A stretch of DNA of 14,664 nt from contig NZ_LT605203.1 in NCBI RefSeq assembly GCF_900089495.1, positions 2,634,675 through 2,649,338 on the forward strand. Reading direction: 5' to 3'. The stretch is from Thiomonas sp. X19 (GTDB lineage Bacteria; Pseudomonadota; Gammaproteobacteria; Burkholderiales; Burkholderiaceae_C). Below the pieces are notes generated by a model. That model saw only the letters and a list, made by a program, of their open reading frames with translations. It was not told where the DNA came from and did not search any database. The position numbers were made by a program, and so were the translations under genes. How positions within the stretch are numbered: the first letter of the stretch is position 1; every line of letters begins with the position of its first letter. Positions 5,754 to 12,478 of this stretch are shown here, piece by piece.

Positions 5754-6832
5754 ATGAATCGTAGGACTGGAGTCGGCGCGGGGCAAATCATCGGCACGAT
5801 GAATGGGCTGCGGGTCGTGGGCCTGGACATCGCCAAGCGGGTGTTTCAGTTGCATACGGTGGACATATGGCCACAGGAGAACTGAGCAACGTCCAGATCA
5901 AGCGCGGCAAGGTGCTGGAACACTTCGCCAACCATCGCCCGTGCCTGATCGGCATCGAAGCGTGCGGCGGCGCGCATCACTGGGCACGCGAGCTGCGCGT
6001 GCTTGGCCACGAGGTGCGCCTGCTGCACGCGCAGGCCGTGCGGCCGTTCGTCTCGGGCAACAAGACCGATGCCACCGATGCGCGGGCAATCTGGCTGGCC
6101 GTACAGCAGCCGGGCACGAAATTCGTGGGCATGAAGTCGCTGGCGCAGCAGGCCACGTTGACGCTGCACCGCCAGCGTGAGCTGCTGGTGAAGATGCGCA
6201 CCATGCAGCTCAACGCGCTGCGCGGGTTGCTCTATGAGTTCGGCGCAGTCTTCGCCAAAGGCAAGAAGGCGTTGCTGGGCGAGGTCGAGTCGGCGTTGGA
6301 TGCACTGAGGAACAAGCTGCCGCAGATGGTGGCCGACAGTCTGCGCGAGCAGGTGGCGCGCATCAAGGCGCTGAGCGAGGACATTGCCGCAATCGAGCAG
6401 CGGCTGAGCCTGCAACTGCGTGACGACCTGGACATGCGGCGCATTGCCGAGATCCCGGGCGTGGGCCTGCTGACAGCCACGGCAGCAATCGCCACAATGG
6501 GCCAGGCCAGCGCCTTCAGGTCAGCGCGCGAGTTCTGCGCTTGGTTGGGGCTGGTGCCGCGGCAGTGGGGCTCCGGCGGCAAGGTGCGTCTGCAGGGGAT
6601 TTCCAAGCGCGGCGACAGCTACCTGCGAACGTTGCTGGTGCATGGAGCGAGAGCGGTGCTTACACGCGCCAAAGAACCGGGGCCCTGGCTTGAGGCTCTG
6701 CGTGCACGGCGGCCAGCTAACGTCGTTGTCGTGGCGCAGGCGGCCAAGACGGCGCGAACGATCTGGGCCGTTACGGCCAGGCAGCAGGAGGATCAGAGGG
6801 GCTACCAGGGCGTGAGACCGCAATCGGCCTGA
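5754..6832 (+). pseudogene. IS110-family (IS1111-type) transposase, frameshifted near its N-terminus
   Basis: This is a DEDD recombinase that moves IS110-family elements. The ATG at 5754 has GGAGG 7 bases upstream. The first frame encodes MNGLRVVGLDIAKRVFQLHT with the first catalytic Asp, then stops at TGA 5883-5885. The main frame runs from about 5867 to 6832 and carries the remaining catalytic residues (LIGIEACGG, then NKTDATDARAI), a coiled middle (KSLAQQATLTLHRQRELL), and the C-terminal Transposase_20 domain (EIPGVGLLTATAAIATMG, then REFCAWLGLVPRQWGSGGK). The frames join if one AT is removed from GACATATGG at 5862-5870, restoring VDMATGE. The element is therefore probably inactive in cis. 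An efficient frameshift is less likely because no slippery run is present. Confidence 0.85.
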
Positions 6833-7111
6833 CCGACTGCTCGTCGATCAACCTGTCGAGAGGAAGAACTTGTTGTTGAAGGCGATGAGGCAGCAAGAAG
6901 CAATGTGATGCGAAACCGGTCGGACCGGGACAAGCCAAGCCTGACAAACTGCCAGGACTTCAACAGTCCGTCGTGGAGATGAGGCGCTTGTCCGCGAATT
7001 GCATCGGGGCCGGCGAGCCACACTGGGCAACCAGGTGACCCGCCGATCGAGGCCGGATATAAGGCAGCAGCCGACAGCTTCACATCGCAACGCCGATTGC
7101 GCTTGACCGCC
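6833..7111 (+). ncRNA. Noncoding right end of the IS1111-type element; possible guide-RNA gene
   Basis: These about 280 bases after the transposase stop have no credible gene. In the IS1111 subgroup the noncoding region downstream of the transposase is known to encode the structured guide RNA (called seekRNA or bridge RNA) that pairs with target and donor DNA. Local structure is present, for example CCGGTC-G-GACCGG at 6916-6928. I could not fold the region or identify guide loops, so the call rests on position and family. Confidence 0.35.
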
Positions 7112-7124
7112 GGGAGGCATCCAT
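7112..7124 (+). repeat. Right inverted repeat of the IS1111-type element
   Basis: GGGAGGCATCCAT is the exact inverse complement of 5587-5599. It marks the right end of the IS1111-type element to within a few bases. Confidence 0.85.
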
Positions 7125-7130
7125 ATAAGG

Positions 7131-7173
7131 AGTTTGGGTGGCCATAGGTGGGGCAGTTTGAAGTGGCCATCGG
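7131..7173 (+). repeat. Two direct repeats resembling IS21-family end repeats
   Basis: AGTTTGGGTGGCCATAGG (7131-7148) and AGTTTGAAGTGGCCATCGG (7155-7173) are imperfect direct repeats 24 bases apart. IS21-family elements carry several such TGGCC-containing repeats near their ends as transposase binding sites, so this is probably a short leftover of an IS21-type end. No istA or istB gene is present. It lies between the IS1111 right end and fumC and may have replaced the native fumC promoter. Confidence 0.4.
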
Positions 7174-7205
7174 GGGCCCTTGCCGAATAAGCCGGAGAGA
7201 CAAGC

Positions 7206-7346
7206 ATGAGCGAGAGCAACACACAGCAGGGCGCGGCGCCGCCCATCGGTATTGCCGCCACGGGTATGCGCACCGAATCGGACTCGATGGGCCAGATCGA
7301 TGTGCCAGCGAATCGGTACTGGGGCGCGCAAACACAGCGCAGCCTA
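7206..7346 (+). pseudogene. fumC: Class II fumarase, N-terminal fragment
   Basis: Fumarase C interconverts fumarate and malate in the TCA cycle. The ATG at 7206 has GGAGAG 8 bases upstream. The 47 codons end ESDSMGQIDVPANRYWGAQT then QRSL, the conserved FumC N-terminus preceded by about 20 extra residues. An IS630 element enters at TA 7345-7346. The reading frame resumes exactly at 8541 when the element and one TA are removed. Confidence 0.9.
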
Positions 7347-7418
7347 GTGCTATGACACGCAAATAACGAAACATGAATACACTCTCGACATCGCGACTTG
7401 ATGCTTGGAGGTGTTGTC

Positions 7419-8533
7419 ATGCGACAGACGGAATTGCATTTGACCGACGAGGATCGATCGCTCGTAGACGCGATTCGCAGCAAAGGGCTGCATCAAGCGC
7501 GGGAGGTCAATCGAGCGCATGTTCTGTCCTCGCTGGACAGGGGCGTGCCAGAGGCCCAGATCCTGGCGGTGCTGGGAATGGGACGCACGGCTGTGTGGCG
7601 TACACGCGCAGCGTATCTACAAGGCGGCGTGGCGTTGGCGGTCTTCGACGTTGCACGCTCAGGGCGGCCACGCCAGTACGACACAGACGACGAAGCGCGG
7701 GTGACGGCGCTGGCTTGTTCGGCGCCTCCCGCGGGTCGGCAGCGCTGGACGATGGTGGAACTCGAGCGGGCCGCACGCCAGGAACCTGGCCTGGCCAACG
7801 TGAGCCGAGAAACCGTGCGGCGCATGCTCAAAAAAACGATCTCAAGCCCTGGCGCAAGCTGATGTGGTGCATTGGTGAGTTGACTGAGGAGTACCGCAGT
7901 CGCATGTACGCCTTGCTTGAGCTGTATGCGCGGCCGATGTCGCAGGCAGAGCCGGTCATCTGCATCGACGAGAAGAGCTTGCAACTCATCGGTCACAGGC
8001 ATGCGCCGCTGCCCATGCAATCGCGCAGCCCCGAAAAGGTGGATTACGAGTACGTGCGCCACGGCACAACCAATCTGTTCGTGGCCGTCGAGCCCAAAGC
8101 CGGGAAACGGACCGTCTCGGTCACAGAGCGCCGAGGCAAGGCCGACTTCGTGGCCTTCGTCAGCAACTTGTTGACCCATACGTATGCCAAGGCTCGGCGC
8201 GTTCATCTGGTTCTGGACAACCTGAACATCCACTTCAGAAAGTGCTTCGACGACGTGTTGGGCAAACGCGCAGCAACCAAGCTCTTGCGCCGGGTGCAGT
8301 TCCACGACACGCCCAAGCACGCGAGCTGGCTGAACATGGCGGAGATCGAGATCGGTGTCCTCAGTCGTCAGTGTCTGGACCGACGCGTTGAAAGTCAACA
8401 CCGTCTGCAGTGCGAGGTTGACGCGTGGCAGAAGGCTCGCAACGTCGCGCAGCAAACCATCGAGTGGAAGTTCACTCGTCAGGATGCGGATCGGAAGCTC
8501 AGTCGACATTACGTTCCGAAATTTTCGTGTTGA
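7419..8533 (+). CDS. IS630-family transposase made by -1 frameshift
   Basis: The start ATG at 7419 has GGAGG 7 bases upstream. The first frame encodes a helix-turn-helix N-terminus ([20 protein letters not shown], then [20 protein letters not shown]) and ends at TGA 7860-7862. The catalytic part lies in the -1 frame to TGA 8531-8533. Joining at the seven-A run 7830-7836 gives [19 protein letters not shown], the normal family sequence, and a product of about 371 residues. The DDE residues lie in [20 protein letters not shown] and [10 protein letters not shown]. Many IS630 members use such a shift to make the full enzyme, so this is probably a working transposase. A plain deletion is the alternative. 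Confidence 0.88.
7830..7837 (+). promoter_or_regulatory. A-run frameshift site in the IS630 transposase
   Basis: Seven A residues followed by C are read CTC AAA AAA ACG in the first frame. Slipping back one base gives CTC AAA AAA AAC GAT and enters the catalytic frame. A-runs of this kind promote -1 slippage in bacterial IS genes. No downstream pseudoknot was worked out. Confidence 0.6.
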
Positions 8534-8540
8534 TGTACTA

Positions 8541-8939
8541 GTGCACTTTTCCATCGGCGACGACCGCATGCCCAAGCGCGTCTACCACGCCTACGGCTAT
8601 GTCAAGAAGGCCGCGGCGCTGATGAACCTGGCAGCGGGGCGACTCGAGGCACGCCGCGCCAATGCCATCGTTCAAGCCGCAGACGAGGCCATCGCCGGAC
8701 TACTCGACACCGAGTTTCCGCTCTACGTCTGGCAGACGGGATCCGGCACGCAGTCGAACATGAACGTCAACGAGGTCTTGTCCAACCGCGCAACGCAGAT
8801 TTTGGGCGGAAGCATCGGCTCCAAGGACCCGGTGCATCCCAATGACCACGTCAATATGGGGCAGTCGCCCAACGACACGTTCCCGACAGCCATGCACATT
8901 ACCGGAGTCATGGCCATCGATGAAAACCTGATCCCTAAG
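8541..8939 (+). pseudogene. fumC: Class II fumarase, middle fragment cut by the unclassified element
   Basis: This continues the frame of 7206-7346. It contains [18 protein letters not shown], the substrate-site motif [20 protein letters not shown], and [20 protein letters not shown]. Homology ends after ENLIPK at about 8936-8939, where the next element begins. About 180 of the usual 460-470 residues remain, and the catalytic C-terminal two thirds is not found in the window. The protein cannot be functional. Confidence 0.9.
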
Positions 8940-8952
8940 CCGGCAGAGCCGG
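8940..8952 (+). repeat. Short hairpin at the left edge of the unclassified element
   Basis: CCGGC-AGA-GCCGG is a perfect 5-base stem with a 3-base loop, 8 bases inside the proposed left end. It could be a terminal recognition structure or chance in GC-rich DNA. Confidence 0.45.
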
Positions 8953-9009
8953 AACCAAACAGGGGAGTAGCCTCGCGCTCTGGCGAAGCACATTGAAGCG
9001 GAGGCCGCC

Positions 9010-10518
9010 ATGGATCTTCTGACGACGCGGTACGCGCAGAATCTGACGGGCGTGCTGTCGTGCTACGACCGCATCGTCATCACCGGCACGCTGCCCGGAG
9101 CCTGCTTTGCCGACGGCATGACGAGCTTTCTGTACTCGCGCGGCATCCGCATCTTCGACTATCCGCAGTTCGCGCTGCCGCTGCGTGAGCGTATCCGCGC
9201 CAACGCGCAGGCGCTGGCCGCCGAGCACGCCGCGACGATCGAACACATCGCCAAGGCCCACATCCGCAAGGAAGACGTGGTGGCCAAGGTGCTGGCCACG
9301 CGCGGCGATGCGCCGGGGCTGGTGCATGTGATCTCGGCCATGGAGGCCTGCGCGACCTACCAGCCCTGGCACGACAAGGCCAGCGGGCGCACCTTCTTGC
9401 GCCCCGACACCACCAAGTGCCTGCACTACTACTTCTACTGGATGGACCGCGAGCTCGGTCTGATCTACGTGCGCGTGCCCACCTACTGCCCGTTTCGGCT
9501 GCAGGTGTACTGCAACGGTCACAGTTGGCTGGCCAGACGGCTCATGCGCGAGGACATCGGCTTCGCGAGCGCCGACAACGCCTTCGTGCGCATCGACGAC
9601 TTCGCGCGCGCGCAGGCGCTTGCCGACACGCTCAAGCCCGAGTTGCTGCACCGTCACCTGGACCGCTATGCCCAGTTGTGCTGCCCGGCCCACGATGTAT
9701 TCGGGCAGGCCTATCACTGGAGCATCATGCAGGCCGAGTATTCGACCGATCTGGTGTTCAAGACCGAGCAACTCCTCAGGCCCCTGTACGAGCAGCTCTC
9801 GCGCGAGGCGGTGCTGTCGGTCAAGGCCGAGCAAGTCGCCACCTTCCTGGGCAAGAAGGTGACCCCGCAGTTGGCCGCCGAGATCGGCTCGCGGCTGAGC
9901 ACGCGCATCGAGGGCACCTGCATCAAACACAGGTTCGATTCCTGCCCGATCAAGATCTACGACAAGTTCGCCCGCATTCTGCGCATCGAGACCACCACCA
10001 ACGACGTCTCGTTCTTCAAGCACCACCGCAAGGTGGAACACCGAAGCGGTCGTGCCACGCGCGAGGTCGCGCCGCTGAAGAAGTCCATCTACAGCCTCAT
10101 CGACCTGCGCGAAATCCTGCTCGGCTGCAACCAGCGCTACCTCGAGTTCCTCTCCAGCCTGAACGACCATAGCGGCGGTCAACGCGCCCTCGAGCGCGTC
10201 ACCCATCCCAAGCCCGACGGCGACCGCTCCTTCAAGGGCCTGAACTTCTTCGATTCCCACGACCAAGCGCTGCTTCGCGCGGTGCAGCGACCAGAGTTCA
10301 ACATTCATGGTCTGGCCAGATGCGATCTCGCTCACCTGCTGCCCGACATGTCGGGCAGCAAGCTGTCGCGACAACTTCGCCGTTTGCGCGTACTCGGATT
10401 GCTCAAGCGCGCAGCAAACACGTACCGCTACTACCTCACTCGTGCTGGCCGATTGGCCACCGCAGCATTCGAACGCCTCACCACATTCGTCATCGTTCCC
10501 GCCATGGCAAATGCTTGA
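9010..10518 (+). CDS. Unrecognised 502-residue protein with C-terminal winged-helix-like domain
   Basis: The ATG at 9010 has GGAGG (9000-9004) 5 bases upstream. The frame is intact to TGA 10516-10518. There is no signal peptide or membrane segment. Recognisable blocks are NLTGVLSCYDRIVITGTLPG near the N-terminus, YYFYWMDRELGLIYVRVPTY around residues 140-160, and PIKIYDKFARILRIETTTND around residues 313-332. The C-terminus (about residues 430-490; DLAHLLPDMSGSKLSRQLRR, then LGLLKRAANTYRYYLTRAGR) looks like a winged helix-turn-helix, and similar proteins may be labelled MarR-like for that reason. No DDE, DEDD, HUH, serine or tyrosine recombinase motif is obvious. Its place in an insertion inside fumC suggests it is the mobility protein, but this is inference. 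The gene itself is certain; its function is unknown. Confidence 0.85.
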   Translation: MDLLTTRYAQNLTGVLSCYDRIVITGTLPGACFADGMTSFLYSRGIRIFDYPQFALPLRERIRANAQALAAEHAATIEHIAKAHIRKEDVVAKVLATRGDAPGLVHVISAMEACATYQPWHDKASGRTFLRPDTTKCLHYYFYWMDRELGLIYVRVPTYCPFRLQVYCNGHSWLARRLMREDIGFASADNAFVRIDDFARAQALADTLKPELLHRHLDRYAQLCCPAHDVFGQAYHWSIMQAEYSTDLVFKTEQLLRPLYEQLSREAVLSVKAEQVATFLGKKVTPQLAAEIGSRLSTRIEGTCIKHRFDSCPIKIYDKFARILRIETTTNDVSFFKHHRKVEHRSGRATREVAPLKKSIYSLIDLREILLGCNQRYLEFLSSLNDHSGGQRALERVTHPKPDGDRSFKGLNFFDSHDQALLRAVQRPEFNIHGLARCDLAHLLPDMSGSKLSRQLRRLRVLGLLKRAANTYRYYLTRAGRLATAAFERLTTFVIVPAMANA

Positions 10519-10539
10519 TTCACTCATCATCATTCAGTG

Positions 10540-10563
10540 CCAGTTTGCAGAACTTTGAACTGG
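10540..10563 (+). repeat. Hairpin after the 502-residue gene
   Basis: CCAGTT (10540-10545) and AACTGG (10558-10563) form a perfect 6-base stem around a 12-base loop, 22 bases after the stop codon. It lies 7 bases inside the proposed right end of the element. It could be a terminal structure of the element. It lacks the T-run of an intrinsic terminator. Confidence 0.45.
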
Positions 10564-10570
10564 TAAGGGA

Positions 10571-10595
10571 CTAATCAGACCGTCATCGCATGAGC
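10571..10595 (+). repeat. Probable left terminal repeat of IS1182 element B
   Basis: This segment is an imperfect inverse match to 12097-12119: about two thirds of positions agree with one gap. It begins CTAATCAGACCGTC and runs over the transposase ATG at 10590. The position is reasonable for the family, but the match is not strong. Confidence 0.4.
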
Positions 10596-11945
10596 CGCTT
10601 CATTGCCGTAGATCGAGACACTGCTTACCTGCTGCCGCCGTCGGTCAACGAATGGTTGCCGCAGAACCACCTGGCGCGCTTTGTCGTCGAAATCATCGAC
10701 CAGTTGGACCTGAGTGAGTTGGTTCGGCAATACGCGGGACGCGGCAGCCATGCCTACCACCCAGCGATGCTGCTGGGCTTGTTGGTCTACGGCTACGCCA
10801 CCGGGGTGCACTCCAGCCGCAAGATCGAGCGCGCCTGCCACGACTCGGTGGCGTTTCGCTTCATTGCCGCCAACACCCAGCCCGACCACGACAGCATCGC
10901 CACCTTCCGGCGGCGCTTCCTGCCGCAGATCGAGGCGCTGTTCGTGCAAGTGCTGGTGCTGGCGCGCGAGATGAAGTGCCTGAAGCTGGGCAACATCGCC
11001 CTGGACGGGACCAAGATCGCGGCCAATGCGAGCAAGCACAAGGCGCTGTCCTGGGAGCACGCCAACAGAATCGAGGCCCAGCTGCGCGAAGAAGTGCAGT
11101 TGCTGCTGAAGCTGGCCGAAGACAGCGACAGTCGCCCCGTCAATGACGGACTGGACGTGCCGGCAGAGATCGCACGACGCGAGAAGCGCCTGGCCGGCAT
11201 AGCGCAAGCCAAGACCAAGATCGAGCAGCGTGCGCGCGAGCGGCACGCCGTTGAGCAGCAGGAGTACGAGGCCAAGTGCGCCAAGCGCGATGCCCAGCGT
11301 GAGGCAGGCAAGAAGCCGCGTGGGGCGGACCCACAGCCCCCGTCGAGCGAGCCCAAGGCCGGTGACCAAGTCAACCTCACCGACGAAGAGTCGCGCATCA
11401 TGCCCACCTCGCGCGGGGGCTTCGAGCAAAGCTACAACGCCCAGGCCGCGGTCGATACCCAGACGATGCTGGTGGTGGCGCAGCACGTCTCGCAGGCGCC
11501 CAATGACAAGCGCGAAATTGCTCCGATACTGGATAGGGTTCAGGCACTTCCAGAGGTGCTCGGGCAGGTCAATGCGCTATTGGGCGACACGGGCTACTTC
11601 AGCGCGGCCAACGTCAACGCCTGCGCGGCGCAGGGAATCGAGCCCATGCTGTCGATGAAGCGCGAATCGCACCATATTGCGGTGCTCCAGCGCTTCGCTG
11701 CGGATGCGCCGGCCCCCGAAACCGACGATCCGGTGCTCAAGATGGCCCACCGGTTGGCGACAAAAAAAGGGCGGGCACTGTATGGACTGCGTAAGCAGAC
11801 GGTGGAGCCGGTGTTCGGGATCATCAAGCGCGTGATGGGCTGGAGCCAGATGAGCATGCGCGGACTGGACAAGGCGCGCGGCGAATGGTCGCTGGTGACG
11901 ATGTCTTGGAATATCAAGCGGCTGCACGTACTGCGGGCGGCGTAA
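10590..11945 (+). CDS. IS1182-family transposase, full length (451 residues)
   Basis: This DDE transposase moves IS1182-family elements. The N-terminal DUF772 domain begins MSRFIAVDRDTAYLLPPSVN and includes MLLGLLVYGYATGVHSSRKI. The first Asp lies in IALDGTKIAANAS. A charged, helical, probably coiled-coil insertion (about residues 155-250, with EIARREKRLAGIAQAKTKIE) precedes the DDE_Tnp_1_6 part, where the second Asp lies in LLGDTGYFSAANV and the Glu in VEPVFGIIKRVMGW. Length and motifs are normal, and the frame is intact. The ATG at 10590 lies only about 20 bases from the IS end and has no good ribosome-binding site (AAGGG at 10565 is too far), so translation may be weak. Confidence 0.93.
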   Translation: MSRFIAVDRDTAYLLPPSVNEWLPQNHLARFVVEIIDQLDLSELVRQYAGRGSHAYHPAMLLGLLVYGYATGVHSSRKIERACHDSVAFRFIAANTQPDHDSIATFRRRFLPQIEALFVQVLVLAREMKCLKLGNIALDGTKIAANASKHKALSWEHANRIEAQLREEVQLLLKLAEDSDSRPVNDGLDVPAEIARREKRLAGIAQAKTKIEQRARERHAVEQQEYEAKCAKRDAQREAGKKPRGADPQPPSSEPKAGDQVNLTDEESRIMPTSRGGFEQSYNAQAAVDTQTMLVVAQHVSQAPNDKREIAPILDRVQALPEVLGQVNALLGDTGYFSAANVNACAAQGIEPMLSMKRESHHIAVLQRFAADAPAPETDDPVLKMAHRLATKKGRALYGLRKQTVEPVFGIIKRVMGWSQMSMRGLDKARGEWSLVTMSWNIKRLHVLRAA

Positions 11946-12027
11946 AGGGAAGGCCCAGAGCCACAACAACCGTCAAAACATAGCCCTGCAACGAGCCCAA
12001 GGAGCTTCGCAAGTCGATCAGGTGCCT

Positions 12028-12060
12028 CGCGGCGGCCGAATCCGCCTCGCGGCCGCCGCG
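12028..12060 (+). repeat. Strong GC-rich inverted repeat in the tail of IS1182 element B
   Basis: CGCGGCGGCC (12028-12037) and GGCCGCCGCG (12051-12060) form a perfect 10-base stem around 13 bases, downstream of the transposase stop. It could stop transcription or block read-through translation at the IS end. No T-run follows, so an intrinsic terminator is not supported. Element A lacks it. Confidence 0.5.
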
Positions 12061-12096
12061 AAAGCCGACACGCGGCCGGCGCGGTGCCTCTACGAG

Positions 12097-12119
12097 GCTC
12101 AAGCCCGACAGGCTCCTAG
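12097..12119 (+). repeat. Right terminal repeat of IS1182 element B
   Basis: Twenty of 23 positions match the end of element A at 741-763. The repeat ends with CTCCTAG and is followed by the signal-peptide codons of the gene it interrupts. Confidence 0.7.
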
Positions 12120-12161
12120 GCAGGCTGCTGCGAGCACGAGGCTTGGAATGAGTCGGGACAT
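12099..12161 (-). pseudogene. Leader of an exported (lipo)protein gene cut by IS1182
   Basis: The ATG at 12161 (minus) has AAGGAG 7 bases upstream. It begins MSRLIPSLVLAAACLGA, a clear signal-peptide core, and after about 17 codons enters the IS right end, which adds CRA and a stop at 12101-12099. The LGAC sequence looks like a lipobox, but its Cys codon lies in the IS end, so whether the original was a lipoprotein is unknown. The gene points the same way as the two exported-protein genes upstream of it (12479-14026) and may have been the next gene of that cluster. Confidence 0.55.
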
Positions 12162-12478
12162 GGTGGATCTCCTTGTTGAATGGGTGCGTCGTCATGCAAG
12201 GTGTTGCGGGTTGGTCGCTCGTCACCTGAAGCAACGATCTTGCGCCAAATGAAGTTCACGCCTCCCGCACATCGCGCTGTTCGCCAGTTTCCGGATTGCA
12301 GAAGAGCACCGCCATATTATTCTGAGGTGGTCACGATCATGACTGGGAACTCCATGATGGATGGGCAAGAGTTCACCTTCAAGTCGGGCGGCTGTCCATG
12401 CTGGGGGGCACCTGAGATGCCGAGTCCAGATTCCCGGTTACGAACAGCGCAATGGCCCTGTCCGAATCCCTGGCTGAT
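12162..12478 (-). other. 317 bases between the DUF302 gene and the truncated leader gene, no gene recognised
   Basis: Neither strand gives a convincing gene. Plus-strand frames ending near 12482 and minus-strand frames through here have no recognisable sequence or good ribosome-binding site. The part next to 12161 must hold the leader gene's own upstream signals; an AT-rich spot, AATAATATGG on the minus strand near 12315, could be a -10, but I could not pair it with a -35. No terminator with a T-run was seen after the DUF302 stop. Confidence 0.4.

Larger units (their letters stand above)
5587..7124 (+). mobile_element. IS110-family, IS1111-subgroup element
   Basis: A 13-base inverted repeat, ATGGATGCCTCCC at 5587-5599 and its complement at 7112-7124, brackets one transposase gene. 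About 155 noncoding bases lie on the left and 280 on the right. IS1111-subgroup elements carry subterminal repeats like these, so the true ends probably lie a few bases outside (about 5580 and 7127). As usual for this family no target duplication is seen. The left flank is the toxin gene fragment; the right flank is IS21-like repeats and then fumC. The flanks do not rejoin into one gene, so the site has been rearranged. Confidence 0.8.
7347..8538 (+). mobile_element. Complete IS630-family insertion sequence (1192 bp)
   Basis: The element sits between TA 7345-7346 and TA 8539-8540, the two-base duplication typical of IS630, within CTAG on both sides. Its first and last about 27 bases (7347-7373 and 8512-8538) form an imperfect inverted repeat sharing GT, C, then ACACG and AAAT in register. 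Removing the element plus one TA restores the fumC frame (QRSL followed by VHFS). This is a clean simple insertion. Confidence 0.92.
8932..10570 (+). mobile_element. Unclassified single-gene mobile element inserted in fumC
   Basis: Inserted DNA begins where FumC homology stops (8932-8940) and carries one gene (9010-10518). The left edge is seen directly as loss of fumC; the right edge is less clear because IS1182 element B follows. Weak inverse similarity links TCCCTAAGCC at 8932-8941 with the complement of 10561-10570 (TCCCTTACCA). Each end then shows a hairpin close inside (8940-8952 and 10540-10563). If these are the ends the element is about 1.64 kb. I do not recognise an IS family. The rest of fumC does not follow, so a deletion occurred or the right half was replaced. 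Confidence 0.5.
10571..12119 (+). mobile_element. IS1182-family element B, apparently complete (about 1.55 kb)
   Basis: The element contains an intact transposase gene. The right end (12097-12119) is fixed by its match to element A. Its inverse complement aligns, with one gap, to 10571-10595 at the left; the shared parts are CTA, AG, GTC and TGAGC. The left repeat therefore overlaps the transposase start codon. Left and right flanks are unrelated (unclassified element versus a leader-peptide gene), so no target duplication can be shown and the site is rearranged. The right end is followed by CTAG context as in element A. Confidence 0.7.

Noticed and set aside
8935..10533. Long antisense open frame opposite the 502-residue gene
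   Set aside because: The plus-strand frame has a strong ribosome-binding site, balanced composition and a recognisable winged-helix end. The antisense frame has a low-complexity Val/Gly/Ala/Gln-rich sequence and no start signal.
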